NCBI RefSeq assembly: GCF_005434975.1 | Contig: NZ_SKCJ01000001.1 | Span: forward strand, 1,498,001 to 1,562,000 | Direction of reading: 5' to 3' | Source of the DNA: Parerythrobacter lutipelagi | GTDB taxonomy: Bacteria; Pseudomonadota; Alphaproteobacteria; Sphingomonadales; Sphingomonadaceae | Length of the DNA stretch: 64,000 nt | Shown: piece after piece, positions 1 to 12,081 of the stretch | Layout: the number at the start of each line of letters is the position of its first letter | How positions within the stretch are numbered: position 1 is the stretch's first letter | Position numbers and translations under genes: made by a program | The notes under the pieces: generated by a model | What the model was told of the DNA's origin: nothing | Seen by the model: the letters and a program-made list of their open reading frames with translations, nothing else | The model's database searches: none

Positions 1-1548
1 CGGCTCTGCGTCCAGCGCCGCGGATACCAGCCGCTGCCCGGCGGGGCGGCGCAGATCATAGGTCATTGCAAACCCTTCGGACGGGCTGAATGTCTGGACG
101 AAGCCTTCATCGTCGAACTGCTGTTCGAGCAAAGCGAGCAATTGTGCGCCGGTGAAAGTCTTCGTCACCAGCGTGTTGCCGAACGGCTGGACCGCGTAGA
201 TGTCGCCGTAACTGATCGCGCCGTCGGCATCCGGGATCAGTGCAGTGCGCACGCCCGAATTGTTCATGAAAGCGATCTGCGCCCCGGCATCGCGCGTGCC
301 GAACAATTGCGCATCGGCGATCAGATTGCCGAGCGGGGTTTCCTCGGTCGCCGGGCCGGGATCGGGTGCCGGGCCGGAAATCCGGCCGACCGGACGTTCC
401 GCCGCTTCGCGCGATGCATCGGCATAGCGTGCAACATAGGCCGCGACTTCGCGGTCGGCCCGCCAGAAGATCGGGGTAGGTTCGCCCGGCATGGCTGCCG
501 GGTTCACGCTCTGAACGACGATGTTGTCGGCTGCGATTACGCGCGCATCACCAGCGGCGGGATCGACTTCGAGCAGGATGTCGGTCAGCATCGAGCCACC
601 ATATCCTGCGCTCGTCACCCAGAAACGGCGCTCGGGATCGATATCGGTGAAATCACACACATAGGCGCGGTGGGTGTGACCTGAGATTACGAGATCGACC
701 CGCGGATCGACCTGCTTGAGAATTTCGATCAGCGGGCCCGATACGCCGCCGCAACTTTTATCGTTGTAGCCGACTTCGGTGTAGAGGCCTTGGTGGATCG
801 AGACCACGATGGCGTCCGCGCCCTGGCTCGCCAGTTCTTCCACCGCCTGATTGATGGTCGCCGCCTCGTCTTCAAAACTGAGGCCCGCAACACCGCTCGG
901 TGTCACCAGCGTGGGCGTTTCCTTCAGCGTCAGCCCGATCACGCCGACCGAAACCCGGGCGGCACCTTCGCCGAATGTGCGCAGGCCATAGGCCGGGAAC
1001 AGTGTTTCGCCATCGGGCTGGATCACATTGGCGGCGAGGAAGGCGAAGTCTGCGCCGGTGTATTGTTCGACCGCGCAGGGCGTGCGCAGGGTGTTCTGTT
1101 CGCAGCCGCCGTTCTGGATGCGCTTGAGTTCTTTCCACCCGCGGTCGAATTCGTGATTGCCCACCGCGTTGAAATCGAGCCCGATCCGGTTCATCGCGCC
1201 GATCGCCGGTTCGTCAAGGAAGATCGAGGAGATCAGCGGGCTGCCGCCGATCAGATCGCCTGCCGCGATGACCAGCGAATGCTCGTTCTTCGCGCGGGTT
1301 TCAGCGACCGCGCTGGCCAGATAGGCCGCGCCTGCGGCGTATACTTCGCGCTCGGTCCCGTCGTTCTCGACCAGGCGGATCCGGCGTGCGATCGGCTGGA
1401 GATTGCCGTGAAAATCGTTGAGCCCCACGATCCGCACCGGCACCGGCTGTGCGGCTTGCTGCGGCTGTGCGGCCTGCTGTGGCTGGGGGACAGTGGCACA
1501 GGCGGCAAGCGCGAGCGTGGCGGAGGCGGTCAGGATACGGCGGATCAT
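1..1548 (-). CDS. Secreted 5'-nucleotidase / metallophosphatase lipoprotein (C-terminus cut by window edge)
   Basis: Likely hydrolyses nucleotides or other phosphomonoesters in the periplasm, as UshA-type enzymes do. The first 17 residues form a lipoprotein signal ending in LAAC, with Cys17 as the lipidated residue. A Pro/Gln/Ala linker with a doubled QPQQAA unit follows. The metallophosphatase domain then starts with NDFHGNL (residues 44-50) and continues with GNHEFDRG and GHTHRAY, which carry metal ligands. The C-terminal substrate-binding domain begins near residue 360 and contains NNSGVR. All 516 visible codons are open and the stop lies beyond the left edge. The ATG start is followed at once by the signal peptide. 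Substrate specificity cannot be read from the sequence. Confidence 0.9.
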   Translation of the reverse strand, partial: MIRRILTASATLALAACATVPQPQQAAQPQQAAQPVPVRIVGLNDFHGNLQPIARRIRLVENDGTEREVYAAGAAYLASAVAETRAKNEHSLVIAAGDLIGGSPLISSIFLDEPAIGAMNRIGLDFNAVGNHEFDRGWKELKRIQNGGCEQNTLRTPCAVEQYTGADFAFLAANVIQPDGETLFPAYGLRTFGEGAARVSVGVIGLTLKETPTLVTPSGVAGLSFEDEAATINQAVEELASQGADAIVVSIHQGLYTEVGYNDKSCGGVSGPLIEILKQVDPRVDLVISGHTHRAYVCDFTDIDPERRFWVTSAGYGGSMLTDILLEVDPAAGDARVIAADNIVVQSVNPAAMPGEPTPIFWRADREVAAYVARYADASREAAERPVGRISGPAPDPGPATEETPLGNLIADAQLFGTRDAGAQIAFMNNSGVRTALIPDADGAISYGDIYAVQPFGNTLVTKTFTGAQLLALLEQQFDDEGFVQTFSPSEGFAMTYDLRRPAGQRLVSAALDAEP

Positions 1549-1591
1549 GGTGCATTCGATGCGCTGCGAATGCGGCAATGTAAAGACAGCG

Positions 1592-2779
1592 CTATAGCGC
1601 CTGTGCGCAAGCATGGCCGCTCGCCCATGCCCATTGGAAATTGTACCCGCCGAGCCAGCCGGTCACATCGACGGCTTCGCCGATCACGTAGAGGCCGGGG
1701 GATTTTTTCGCTTCCATCGTTTGTGAAGACAATTCGGCGGTGCTGATGCCGCCGGCCGTGACCTCCGCCTTGGCATATCCCTCGCTGCCGTTGGGCCGGA
1801 AAGTCCATTGGCGCAGCCGTTCTTCGGCCTCGCGCAATGCCTTGTCGGAGAGATTGCCCAGATCGCCATCCAGCCCGAGCCGGTCGCACAGCGTGTCTGC
1901 CAGCCGCTGCGGCAGGTCTTCACGCAGCAACGAGCGTACTTGCCCGCGCGGGCTGGTGCGCTTCGCTTCAAGCAGCCAGTCACGCGGCCGTCCGGGCAGA
2001 AAATCGACCGCCACCGTTTCGCCGTGACGCCAATAGGAACTGACCTGCAAAATGGCCGGCCCTGAAAGCCCGCGATGGGTAAACAGCGCGGCTTCGTGGA
2101 ATGCCGCCTTTCCCGCGGCAGCCTTCACATCGGCTGCCACGCCGGACAGCTCGCGGAACAGCACATCTTCCCCGCCCAGCGTCAGCGGCACCAGCGCAGG
2201 ACGCGGCTCGACGATCTTGAGGCCGAACAGGCGGGCCAGATCATAGGCGTAACCGGTTGCGCCCATTTTCGGGATCGACGGCCCGCCGGTGGCGATCACG
2301 AGATTGTGCGCCCCGTGCATCTGGCCATTGGCGCTCACGAGATAGGCGCCATCGCGGTGCTCGACTTCGCCAATGTCCTGCCCGGTGAGGATCGTCACAT
2401 CGCCGCCCTTGCTTTCGGCGGCGTCGCATTCAGCGAGCAGCATATCGACCACTTGCTGCGCGCTGCCGTCGCAGAACAGCTGGCCCAGTGTCTTTTCGTG
2501 CCAGGCGATGGCGTGGCTTTCGATCAGATCGAGAAAGTCGCGCGGCGTGTATCGTGCCAGAGCGGATTTCGCGAAATGGGGGTTGGCGGAAAGGTAATTG
2601 CCCGGCCCGGCACCGATGTTGGTGAAATTGCACCGCCCGCCGCCGGAGATGAGGATCTTTCTGCCCACCCGGTCGGCCTTTTCCAGCACCAGCACCCGCT
2701 TGCCGCGCTGACCTGCGATGGCGGCGCAGAACAGGCCCGCAGCTCCGCCGCCCAAAATTATTGCGTCGAATGTGCTCAA
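1592..2779 (-). CDS. NAD(P)/FAD-dependent oxidoreductase, HI0933/BaiN-like family
   Basis: A flavoprotein of the HI0933 (YhiN) family; the physiological substrate is not settled for most members. The N-terminus has the dinucleotide-binding loop GGGAAG right after the start, then the family motif GGGRCNFTN near residue 50. A second glycine-rich stretch (ATGGPSIPKMG) lies mid-protein, and the C-terminus ends with the FAD-contacting GGYNFQWAWASG. I chose a TTG start whose bases overlap the TGA of the upstream M50 protease gene. A GTG two codons earlier is equally possible, and the ATG further upstream would add 45 residues that do not fit the family. Confidence 0.85.
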   Translation of the reverse strand: MSTFDAIILGGGAAGLFCAAIAGQRGKRVLVLEKADRVGRKILISGGGRCNFTNIGAGPGNYLSANPHFAKSALARYTPRDFLDLIESHAIAWHEKTLGQLFCDGSAQQVVDMLLAECDAAESKGGDVTILTGQDIGEVEHRDGAYLVSANGQMHGAHNLVIATGGPSIPKMGATGYAYDLARLFGLKIVEPRPALVPLTLGGEDVLFRELSGVAADVKAAAGKAAFHEAALFTHRGLSGPAILQVSSYWRHGETVAVDFLPGRPRDWLLEAKRTSPRGQVRSLLREDLPQRLADTLCDRLGLDGDLGNLSDKALREAEERLRQWTFRPNGSEGYAKAEVTAGGISTAELSSQTMEAKKSPGLYVIGEAVDVTGWLGGYNFQWAWASGHACAQAL

Positions 2780-3540
2780 AGCCACTGGCCGATGTTGCGA
2801 GGCGGCATACGGGGTGGGCCGCCTTCTTCCGCCAGTGCGCGTTTCAGGCTCCACCCGATCATCGCGCCGGAGATCAGGATGATGATCACGGCCCAGAACC
2901 AGTGCGGCAGCCACAAGGCGGCTTCCATCGCTCCGGTATCGGACAGCATCGGTTCTCCGCCGAGCACGATGTTTTCCGTGAACAGGTAATCCCAGTCCCG
3001 GAACATGCTCAGAGCGGCGAGCACGCCGAGGAACTGGAGCGAGAATCGCAGCATCCAGTCGCGCCCGAACAGCGCGATCACCACCATCACAGCGCCGACT
3101 ATCGGCAGGACCACCAACCCGACCGGGCTGCGCACCCAGATCGCCACCGACAGCGCGATAACGGCGGCCAGACCATATAGGGCCGGACGCCAGAAGCGGT
3201 GATTGCCGGTGGCGAGAATCAATCCGCTGCCGGCGATGCTGGGGCCAAGCGGCCCCCCCATGGCGATCAGCGCGCTGGACAGGGCGGACGGGTCCTGCGC
3301 GCCGCTCGATTGCGCAAAGCCTGATCCGTCGGGGTAAATCACCAGCTCTTCGAAAGTCAGACCCATGAGCAGGGCAGTCAGGCCGTGTCCCATTTCATGG
3401 AACCAGGTTGTCAGGATGGTGAACGGGTAGAGCAGATAGCCGACGACCGGGAGGCCAGGTCCGCTGGTGACGATCACTGCAGCGATCAACAGCATGCCGA
3501 CCTGCTGTTGCTGGGTCTGCGGGCGGGGGCTCCAGCTCAA
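2776..3540 (-). CDS. M50 family (site-2-protease-like) membrane metallopeptidase
   Basis: A polytopic membrane protein with HEMGH (His48, Glu49, His52 from the chosen start) inside a hydrophobic segment. This is the zinc-binding HExxH of M50 intramembrane proteases. About six further hydrophobic segments follow. It resembles the M50B-like peptidases that have no PDZ domain, so its substrate is unknown. It lies between an AI-2E transporter gene (5 bases upstream) and the flavoprotein gene (overlapping), which suggests one transcript. The start is uncertain: I chose TTG just after the upstream stop, and ATG 15 codons later (position 3495) is the alternative. Confidence 0.75.
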   Translation of the reverse strand: MSWSPRPQTQQQQVGMLLIAAVIVTSGPGLPVVGYLLYPFTILTTWFHEMGHGLTALLMGLTFEELVIYPDGSGFAQSSGAQDPSALSSALIAMGGPLGPSIAGSGLILATGNHRFWRPALYGLAAVIALSVAIWVRSPVGLVVLPIVGAVMVVIALFGRDWMLRFSLQFLGVLAALSMFRDWDYLFTENIVLGGEPMLSDTGAMEAALWLPHWFWAVIIILISGAMIGWSLKRALAEEGGPPRMPPRNIGQWL

Positions 3541-3544
3541 GGTG

Positions 3545-4621
3545 TCAGTCAGCCGCCGGCTTGTTCGCCGGTGCGCGCTGCTCGCGGTAAATCGCCCATC
3601 CGGCGAGGAACAGCCCGGCGGCCAGTGGCCCCAGCACGATGCCCGAGAGGCCAATCAGCGCAATCCCGCCGAGTGTCGTGATCAGGATCATCCAGTCGGG
3701 AATTCCGGTGTCGCGCCCGACCAGCAGCGGGCGCAGCACATTGTCCGCCATGCCGATCAGAGCGACGCCGGAGACGATGACGACAACGCCTTGCCAGATT
3801 TCTCCGGTCGCCAGCAGATAAACCGCCGCCGGGACCCAGATCAGCGCCGGTCCCAGAGCGGGGATCAGCGAAGCAATCGCCATCAGCAGGCCGAGCAGCA
3901 GCGCGGAAGGGACGCCGACGATCCAGAAAGTGATCGCACCCAATGCGCCCTGGACCAGGCCGACGACGACCGAGCCCTTGATGGTTGCGCGAACGATGCC
4001 GAGAAATTTCTCTGTCAGCCGTTCGGCGATGCTGCGTTCCAGCGGAACCGATGCCATCACGCTTTCGCCGATCGCCTTGCCGTCGCGCAGGAGGAAATAG
4101 GTAACGTAGATGCCGACCCCGAAGGCCAGCACAAAGCCGAACACGCTGCCGCCGATCGACAGCGCCTGTTGCGCAATCAGCCCGACCGATTCCTCGGCGA
4201 ATTCCTGCGCCCGGTCGCGCACTTCGCCGAGGTTTCCGAACCCGGAATCATCGAGCGATGTCTGCACATTGCCGGGTAAAGCAGCCATGATTGTCGCGAA
4301 CCAGTCGGTCACATCGATCCGCCCTTCGCGAAATGCGATGACGACACCGATCGCCTGATCGATGATCGCGCTGCCGATCAGGAAAGACGGCAGGATCACT
4401 GCGAATGTGATCACCAGCAGCGTCGCGATGGCGGCGCGGTTGGCGCCGAAATAGCGCTGCTTCAGGAACCACTGGTTGAGCGGCTGGAACATGATCGCCG
4501 CGAGCGTCGCCCACAGCAGCGGAGCCGCAAACGGCCACGAAATATACAGCAGTGCAATAGTGGCGAGAGCGAGGAACAGGAAGAAACCGCGGCGTTCGAT
4601 CCGTGCCTGGTCGATATTCAT
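3545..4621 (-). CDS. AI-2E family transporter (PerM/YdiK-type permease)
   Basis: A 358-residue inner-membrane protein of the AI-2E exporter/permease family (PF01594). It has the usual pattern of two N-terminal helices, a hydrophilic periplasmic section (roughly residues 90-150), and a C-terminal block of five to six helices with Gly/Pro-rich breaks. Family members export small molecules or act as Na+/H+ antiporters, so 'autoinducer-2' describes the family and not this protein's substrate. The ATG is preceded by GGAGC at a normal distance. It lies 32 bases downstream of gyrB on the same strand. Confidence 0.85.
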   Translation of the reverse strand: MNIDQARIERRGFFLFLALATIALLYISWPFAAPLLWATLAAIMFQPLNQWFLKQRYFGANRAAIATLLVITFAVILPSFLIGSAIIDQAIGVVIAFREGRIDVTDWFATIMAALPGNVQTSLDDSGFGNLGEVRDRAQEFAEESVGLIAQQALSIGGSVFGFVLAFGVGIYVTYFLLRDGKAIGESVMASVPLERSIAERLTEKFLGIVRATIKGSVVVGLVQGALGAITFWIVGVPSALLLGLLMAIASLIPALGPALIWVPAAVYLLATGEIWQGVVVIVSGVALIGMADNVLRPLLVGRDTGIPDWMILITTLGGIALIGLSGIVLGPLAAGLFLAGWAIYREQRAPANKPAAD

Positions 4622-4653
4622 CGCGGGTCTGCTCCTTGCGCGTTCACCGCGCC

Positions 4654-7287
<2,634 letters not shown>

Positions 7288-7339
7288 TTACAGTTGAAAC
7301 CGGTTGACGCGCGGCTGCTTGCAGCGCATCGAACCATCC

Positions 7340-8725
7340 ATGCTTTCGGTGCTCGATATTTTCCGGATCGGGATCGGTCCCTCCAGCTCGCACACAGTCG
7401 GGCCGATGCGAATTTCGGCCATGTTCGTGCGCGCTCTGGGCAAGTCCGGCAAGCTGGATCGGGTGGCGCGGGTTGCGGCCGAATTGCGCGGGTCACTCGC
7501 GCTTACCGGGGTCGGCCACGGCACAGTCGAGGCCACGATGCTGGGCCTGCTGGGCTTCCATCCGGAGCGTACCTGCCCGGACGAAGCGGCGCATGCCCTG
7601 AGCAATCTGCGCGAAACGAAACGGATGATGCTGGGCGGCAAGCAGCCAATCGATTTCGATCCGCGATCCGATATCGACCTTGCCGGTCACATCATTCCCG
7701 AACTGCATCCCAACGGCATGCAGCTGACCGCGTTCGATAAAGACGGGGCGGAGCTCCTCAGGCGGACATATTATTCGACCGGCGGCGGGTTCGTCGCTTC
7801 CGAGGCGCAGCTCAGGCGCAAACTCAAGAACGATATCGTCAAGACCGGGGCCCAAGTGCCGCATGATTTCGGCTCGGCCGAGGAACTGCTGGCTATCTGC
7901 GCTGCGACCGGACAATCCATCGCCGAGCTGGTGCTGGCCAATGAAGACGCGGCCCGCCCTCGCGCCAAGACCGTCGCCGGCCTGGACCGGATTGCCGAAG
8001 CGATGGACCAGTGCATCGAGCGCGGCCTGCATCAGCGCGGCATTTTGCCGGGGGGCCTGAAGGTCGCCCGCCGCGCGCCCGATTTGTGGGAGAAGCTCTC
8101 CGCCAACCCGCAATCGAACGAGCGCGAACAATTGTTCGACTGGCTCAATTGCTTTGCCATGGCAGTGAACGAGGAAAACGCTGCCGGCGGACGCGTGGTC
8201 ACGGCCCCGACCAACGGTGCCGCCGGCATCATCCCCGCAGTGATGCGGTTCTATTGCCGCGACGTGGATGACCAGGCGTGCACTGAAAGCCGCCGCAACT
8301 TCCTGCTGACGGCGGGGGCAATCGGCCTGCTCTACAAGCAGCGCGCGAGTATTTCCGGCGCTGAAATGGGTTGCCAGGGGGAAGTCGGTGTCGCCTGTTC
8401 GATGGCCGCGGGCGGACTTGCGGCTTTGTGGGGCGCCACGCCCGAACAAGTCGCCAGCGCAGCGGAGATCGGCATGGAGCACAATCTCGGGCTGACCTGC
8501 GACCCGGTCGGCGGACTGGTGCAGGTGCCGTGCATCGAACGCAACGCGATCGGCGCGGTCAAGGCGGTCAACGCCGCGCGGCTGGCCTTGCACCGGACGG
8601 CTGCGGAAAGCTGCGTCAGCCTCGACCAGGTGATCGAGACGATGCGTCAGACCGGTCTCGACATGTCGACCAAATACAAGGAAACGAGCCAGGGCGGCTT
8701 GGCGGTCAATGTAATCGAGTGTTGA
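7340..8725 (+). CDS. sdaA: L-serine ammonia-lyase (iron-sulfur-dependent serine dehydratase)
   Basis: Converts L-serine to pyruvate and ammonia. It is the single-chain form, with the beta domain ([17 protein letters not shown] at the N-terminus) fused to the alpha domain. The alpha domain contains [19 protein letters not shown] and [15 protein letters not shown], whose cysteines are typical 4Fe-4S ligands of the family. Length is 461 residues. I chose the ATG that puts [18 protein letters not shown] directly at the start; the longer frame from 7304 adds 12 unconserved residues. It is divergent from gyrB and convergent with the PIG-L gene, whose end lies seven bases away. Confidence 0.93.
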   Translation: MLSVLDIFRIGIGPSSSHTVGPMRISAMFVRALGKSGKLDRVARVAAELRGSLALTGVGHGTVEATMLGLLGFHPERTCPDEAAHALSNLRETKRMMLGGKQPIDFDPRSDIDLAGHIIPELHPNGMQLTAFDKDGAELLRRTYYSTGGGFVASEAQLRRKLKNDIVKTGAQVPHDFGSAEELLAICAATGQSIAELVLANEDAARPRAKTVAGLDRIAEAMDQCIERGLHQRGILPGGLKVARRAPDLWEKLSANPQSNEREQLFDWLNCFAMAVNEENAAGGRVVTAPTNGAAGIIPAVMRFYCRDVDDQACTESRRNFLLTAGAIGLLYKQRASISGAEMGCQGEVGVACSMAAGGLAALWGATPEQVASAAEIGMEHNLGLTCDPVGGLVQVPCIERNAIGAVKAVNAARLALHRTAAESCVSLDQVIETMRQTGLDMSTKYKETSQGGLAVNVIEC

Positions 8726-8732
8726 TGCGTCA

Positions 8733-9557
8733 TTAGTGGCCGGGTGGAGGCCCTGGAACGGCGCGCACTTCCGATCCTTCTATCGGCAGCTCGGGCAAGC
8801 CGATGCGGAAATGGACGGACCCCTGCCAGATGGTATGGTCGAACAGCTGCATCATCCCCGCACGCGTCGCCGCATCGAACTGGGTCTTGTGGCAGTCGAC
8901 CGCGCGGGCTGAGGCGGCGAGGTCTTCGGGCGAATATTCGTAAGGCACCTGCAACAGCGCGCGATCGGTTTCTCCCCACGTCTGCATTTCGGCGATGGGA
9001 GGCAGCGTACCTTTCGGAATGCCAGGATACATCAATCCCGGGCGACCTTCCTCTATCGACTGGACGATTTGCGTGGTGATCGCGCTGACCATGCGATGAT
9101 CGGCATGGCCATATCCACCGTCCGGGCCCCACGTGAAGACGATCTCGTATCCGCCTTCGTCGATGATCGGCTTCAAGGCGGCTGCAAGCTTCTTCGCAGG
9201 GCTTTCCGGATGGTGGGCGTTTACGCCCAGCGTGCCGTCGCCGAGCCGCAGGAACCTGACATCGGGATTGCCCAACGCCTGCATCGCGCAGCGCGCCTCA
9301 CTTTCACGATGGTTGGCGAGCGCTTCGCCTCGCTTCATCGACGAAACGCCCGGCCCCATGTCCCCACTGGTCGCGTAGACGACGGTGACCGGCTGGCCCT
9401 TGCGAGCGGCCCGCGCAAGCACGGGGGCGACGAACACCTCGTCATCGGGATGGGCAAAGACGAACAGCAGGCGCGGCTTCGTCGGCGCTTCCTCTGCCTG
9501 CGCTATAAAGCCGGTCAGCAACGCTGCCGCGGCAATGACCATTCTCGGCAATCGCAT
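8733..9557 (-). CDS. Secreted PIG-L family deacetylase
   Basis: A LmbE/PIG-L-fold zinc-dependent deacetylase acting on N-acetyl-sugar or related substrates; the true substrate is unknown. The first 22 residues look like a Sec signal peptide, so it should work in the periplasm. AHPDDE (His36, Asp38, Asp39) is the family's metal-binding and catalytic motif, and GHADHRM supplies the second metal-ligand region. The start ATG has AAGGAG seven bases upstream, so the longer reading frame is rejected. The gene is transcribed towards sdaA and away from the acyl-CoA ligase gene. Confidence 0.85.
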   Translation of the reverse strand: MRLPRMVIAAAALLTGFIAQAEEAPTKPRLLFVFAHPDDEVFVAPVLARAARKGQPVTVVYATSGDMGPGVSSMKRGEALANHRESEARCAMQALGNPDVRFLRLGDGTLGVNAHHPESPAKKLAAALKPIIDEGGYEIVFTWGPDGGYGHADHRMVSAITTQIVQSIEEGRPGLMYPGIPKGTLPPIAEMQTWGETDRALLQVPYEYSPEDLAASARAVDCHKTQFDAATRAGMMQLFDHTIWQGSVHFRIGLPELPIEGSEVRAVPGPPPGH

Positions 9558-9630
9558 GCGCAGTCTCCTTGGCAATTTGCGGCAAGACTGCATAACTGCC
9601 GCGCCAATGACAAGTATCCGGGAGAAATCA

Positions 9631-11175
9631 GTGACCATCCTCGAACAGTTGCAGGAGCCGTTCGGCTCGTTCCCGGACATCCTCGCACAGTGGGCCAGGC
9701 TCCAGCCCGATGCCATTGCTCTGCGCGACGACAGCCGCGAGATCAGCTGGGCGGAGCTGGTCGAGAAGGTCGAGCGGCTGGCTGCGCGGCTGGTCGAAAC
9801 CGGGCTGGAACGCGGGCAGGCGGTGGCGATTCTCGGTACGAGTTCAATCGATTATGCTCTGGTCTTCCTTGCAGCGGTCCGCGCTGGCGGCGTTGCCGCA
9901 CCGCTGACCACCAGCGCCAGCCGCGAGCAGCTTGAAGGCATGGCGAAGGATTGCGGTGCCCGGCACCTGTTCATCGACAGCGCCAAACGGGCAGAACTGG
10001 GCGAAGATTTCCTGCCTGAAATGCAGGTCGTCGTGCTGGATCAGGATGTGGAGACGGAGATAGCGGCGGCAATGGGGCCGGCGCCCAAGTTTACGCCTGA
10101 TCCGAAAGACGAATTCAATATCATCTATTCGAGCGGCACCACCGGCGTGCCCAAAGGCATCGTCCATTCGCACCAGATGCGCTGGCGGCAATTTGCGGCA
10201 ACCGCGTCGAGCTATCTCGAAGCCGGTCTGCCGGTGCGCTCGCTCACATCGACCCCGCTCTATTCCAACACCACAATGGTCGCTTTCCTGCCGCCGCTGC
10301 TGGCGGGGGGAACGGTGCGGATCATGGGCAAGTTCAGCACCATCCACTGGCTGGAAAACTCGCAGGCGGACAAGACCACGATCACTATGCTGGTGCCGGT
10401 GCAATATCAGCGCCTGATGGACGAGCCGCGGTTTGGCGAATTCGACCTGTCGTCGCTCGCGCTCAAATACTGCACCTCCGCGCCGTTCTCCGCAGAGCTG
10501 AAAAATGATGTGCTGCGCCGGATGCCGGGCGCACTGATCGAAATATATTCGATGACGGAAGGCGGTGTGGTCTGCCTGCTCCCCTGCCACGAGTTTCCGG
10601 ACAAGCTGCACACCGTCGGACGGCCCGCTCCGGGCAGCGAGCTGCGCGTGCTCGACGATCAGGACAAACCCGCACCGCCGGGAACAGCGGGCAATCTCAT
10701 CGGGCGCAGCCAGACGATGATGGCGGGCTACAGGAACCAGCCGGACAAGACCCGCGAAGGCTATTGGACCGATCCGGAAACCGGGGACGTATGGCAGCGG
10801 ATGGGCGATATCGGGCGGGTCGATGCAGACGGTTTTCTCGAGCTGGTCGGCCGCTCGAAAGACATGATTATCTCCGGCGGATTCAACATCTATCCGGTTG
10901 ATCTGGAGAACGAACTGCTCAAGGAAGCCCATGTGATCGAAGCAGCGGTGGTCGGTGTGCCGAGCCGTCGATGGGGCGAAACTCCGGTCGGTTTCGTGAC
11001 CTTGTCGGCTGGCGGCGACACCGGTGAAATCCTCGGCGCGGTCAACGCCCGGCTCGGCAAGACCCAGCGTCTGGCACAATTGCATGCGATCGACGAAATG
11101 CCCCGCAGCCACATCGGCAAGCTGCTCAAGACTCAGCTGCGCACAGAGGCGGAGCTCCTCGGCCTGCCAGCATAG
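9631..11175 (+). CDS. Acyl-CoA synthetase / AMP-dependent ligase
   Basis: An ANL-superfamily enzyme that activates a carboxylic acid as its adenylate and then transfers it to CoA. The P-loop YSSGTTGVPKGI, the motif SMTEGG (A5-like) and the hinge and C-terminal region GRSKDMIISGGFNIYP are all present. The C-terminal HIGKLLK contains the adenylation lysine. Length of 514 residues is normal. I prefer the GTG start because GGGAGA lies six bases upstream; ATG at 9607 is the alternative. The acid cannot be inferred, although two acyl-CoA dehydrogenases elsewhere in the window suggest fatty-acid-type substrates. Confidence 0.88.
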   Translation: MTILEQLQEPFGSFPDILAQWARLQPDAIALRDDSREISWAELVEKVERLAARLVETGLERGQAVAILGTSSIDYALVFLAAVRAGGVAAPLTTSASREQLEGMAKDCGARHLFIDSAKRAELGEDFLPEMQVVVLDQDVETEIAAAMGPAPKFTPDPKDEFNIIYSSGTTGVPKGIVHSHQMRWRQFAATASSYLEAGLPVRSLTSTPLYSNTTMVAFLPPLLAGGTVRIMGKFSTIHWLENSQADKTTITMLVPVQYQRLMDEPRFGEFDLSSLALKYCTSAPFSAELKNDVLRRMPGALIEIYSMTEGGVVCLLPCHEFPDKLHTVGRPAPGSELRVLDDQDKPAPPGTAGNLIGRSQTMMAGYRNQPDKTREGYWTDPETGDVWQRMGDIGRVDADGFLELVGRSKDMIISGGFNIYPVDLENELLKEAHVIEAAVVGVPSRRWGETPVGFVTLSAGGDTGEILGAVNARLGKTQRLAQLHAIDEMPRSHIGKLLKTQLRTEAELLGLPA

Positions 11176-11286
11176 GAAATACGCAGCGGGTTGCCCTGAA
11201 TCGGGACACTCGCGAATATGCAATGTCCTGCATCCGGTTCTTGCGGCAGCCTTGCGGCGAATCAATTGGATCAGGGGGCCTTGGCC

Positions 11287-11955
11287 ATGAACACGATCAA
11301 ACTAGCAGCGCTCGGCGGCGCTTCAGCCGTACTTATTGCAGCCACTCCGGCTTTCGCTTCGGTCGTCGAGTACGATGTATCGGACTATAATGCCGGTTCG
11401 GGCTGTTCGCATGGTCTGTGGACCAACAACGCGCTGCACAGTGATTGTTCGCGCAATTTCTCCTTCCAGGACGGCACGACCTTCACCCAGGATACAGACG
11501 CCGGCACTGCAAGCTTCACCGGGACTGCGATCAACGACGAAGGACAAGTTGCTACGCTCGACCTGTCGTTCGACGGGTTTCAGGACGCGCTGACCGGCAG
11601 CCAGACCTACAAGGGCGGGGGCGGCGCCTATGATGCCTCGACGATGGATTTCTATTCCGGCGCTTCAGGCACGATCACGATCGACGGTGCGGTCTATACG
11701 CTGAAACCGTCTGACCCGCTGGCCGGTTCGACCACGCTCCAGATCGGTGATGGCGCGAATGACAAGACCAGTGCATTTGGTGGTTCGGCCTGGCTGAATA
11801 TGCTCGACCCGTCGGGCTGGGCACTCCGGCACTGGGATATCAATTTCAACCTTTCCCAGCGTCCGGGCAATCCGGTTCCGGCACCTGGCGGCATGGCCCT
11901 TTTCGGTCTCGCACTGTTCGGCCTGTGGGCACGGCGTCGCCGGATGTTTGCTTAA
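11287..11955 (+). CDS. PEP-CTERM sorting-signal protein of unknown function
   Basis: A 222-residue exported protein. It has an N-terminal signal peptide (about residues 1-24, ending AFA) and a C-terminal sorting signal made of VPAPGG, a hydrophobic helix (MALFGLALFGLW) and a basic tail (ARRRR). This tripartite tail is the mark of proteins processed by an exosortase (XrtA/EpsH type) and sent to the cell surface or exopolysaccharide. The middle is rich in Gly, Ser, Thr and Asp, as is common in this class, and gives no enzymatic clue. No exosortase gene is in the window. A stem-loop with a T-rich tail follows the gene. Confidence 0.8.
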   Translation: MNTIKLAALGGASAVLIAATPAFASVVEYDVSDYNAGSGCSHGLWTNNALHSDCSRNFSFQDGTTFTQDTDAGTASFTGTAINDEGQVATLDLSFDGFQDALTGSQTYKGGGGAYDASTMDFYSGASGTITIDGAVYTLKPSDPLAGSTTLQIGDGANDKTSAFGGSAWLNMLDPSGWALRHWDINFNLSQRPGNPVPAPGGMALFGLALFGLWARRRRMFA

Positions 11956-11990
11956 ACCAGGGTCTTTACCCGGTTATAGTGGCACATTTT

Positions 11991-12033
11991 CTGGGCCGGC
12001 GCGGCAATGGCTGCGTCGGCCCAGCTGCCTTTT
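11991..12033 (+). terminator. Stem-loop terminator after the PEP-CTERM gene
   Basis: A 15-base stem (two G-U pairs) with an AATG loop starts at 11991 and is followed by CTGCCTTTT. The stem is very GC-rich, so strong pausing is expected, though the T-run is short. It separates the PEP-CTERM gene from the TPR lipoprotein gene and would make them two transcripts. Confidence 0.5.
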
Positions 12034-12081
12034 GCGCGACGTTTGCGGAAATTTAGGGTCCGTGAGGCTATGCGAAGAGCC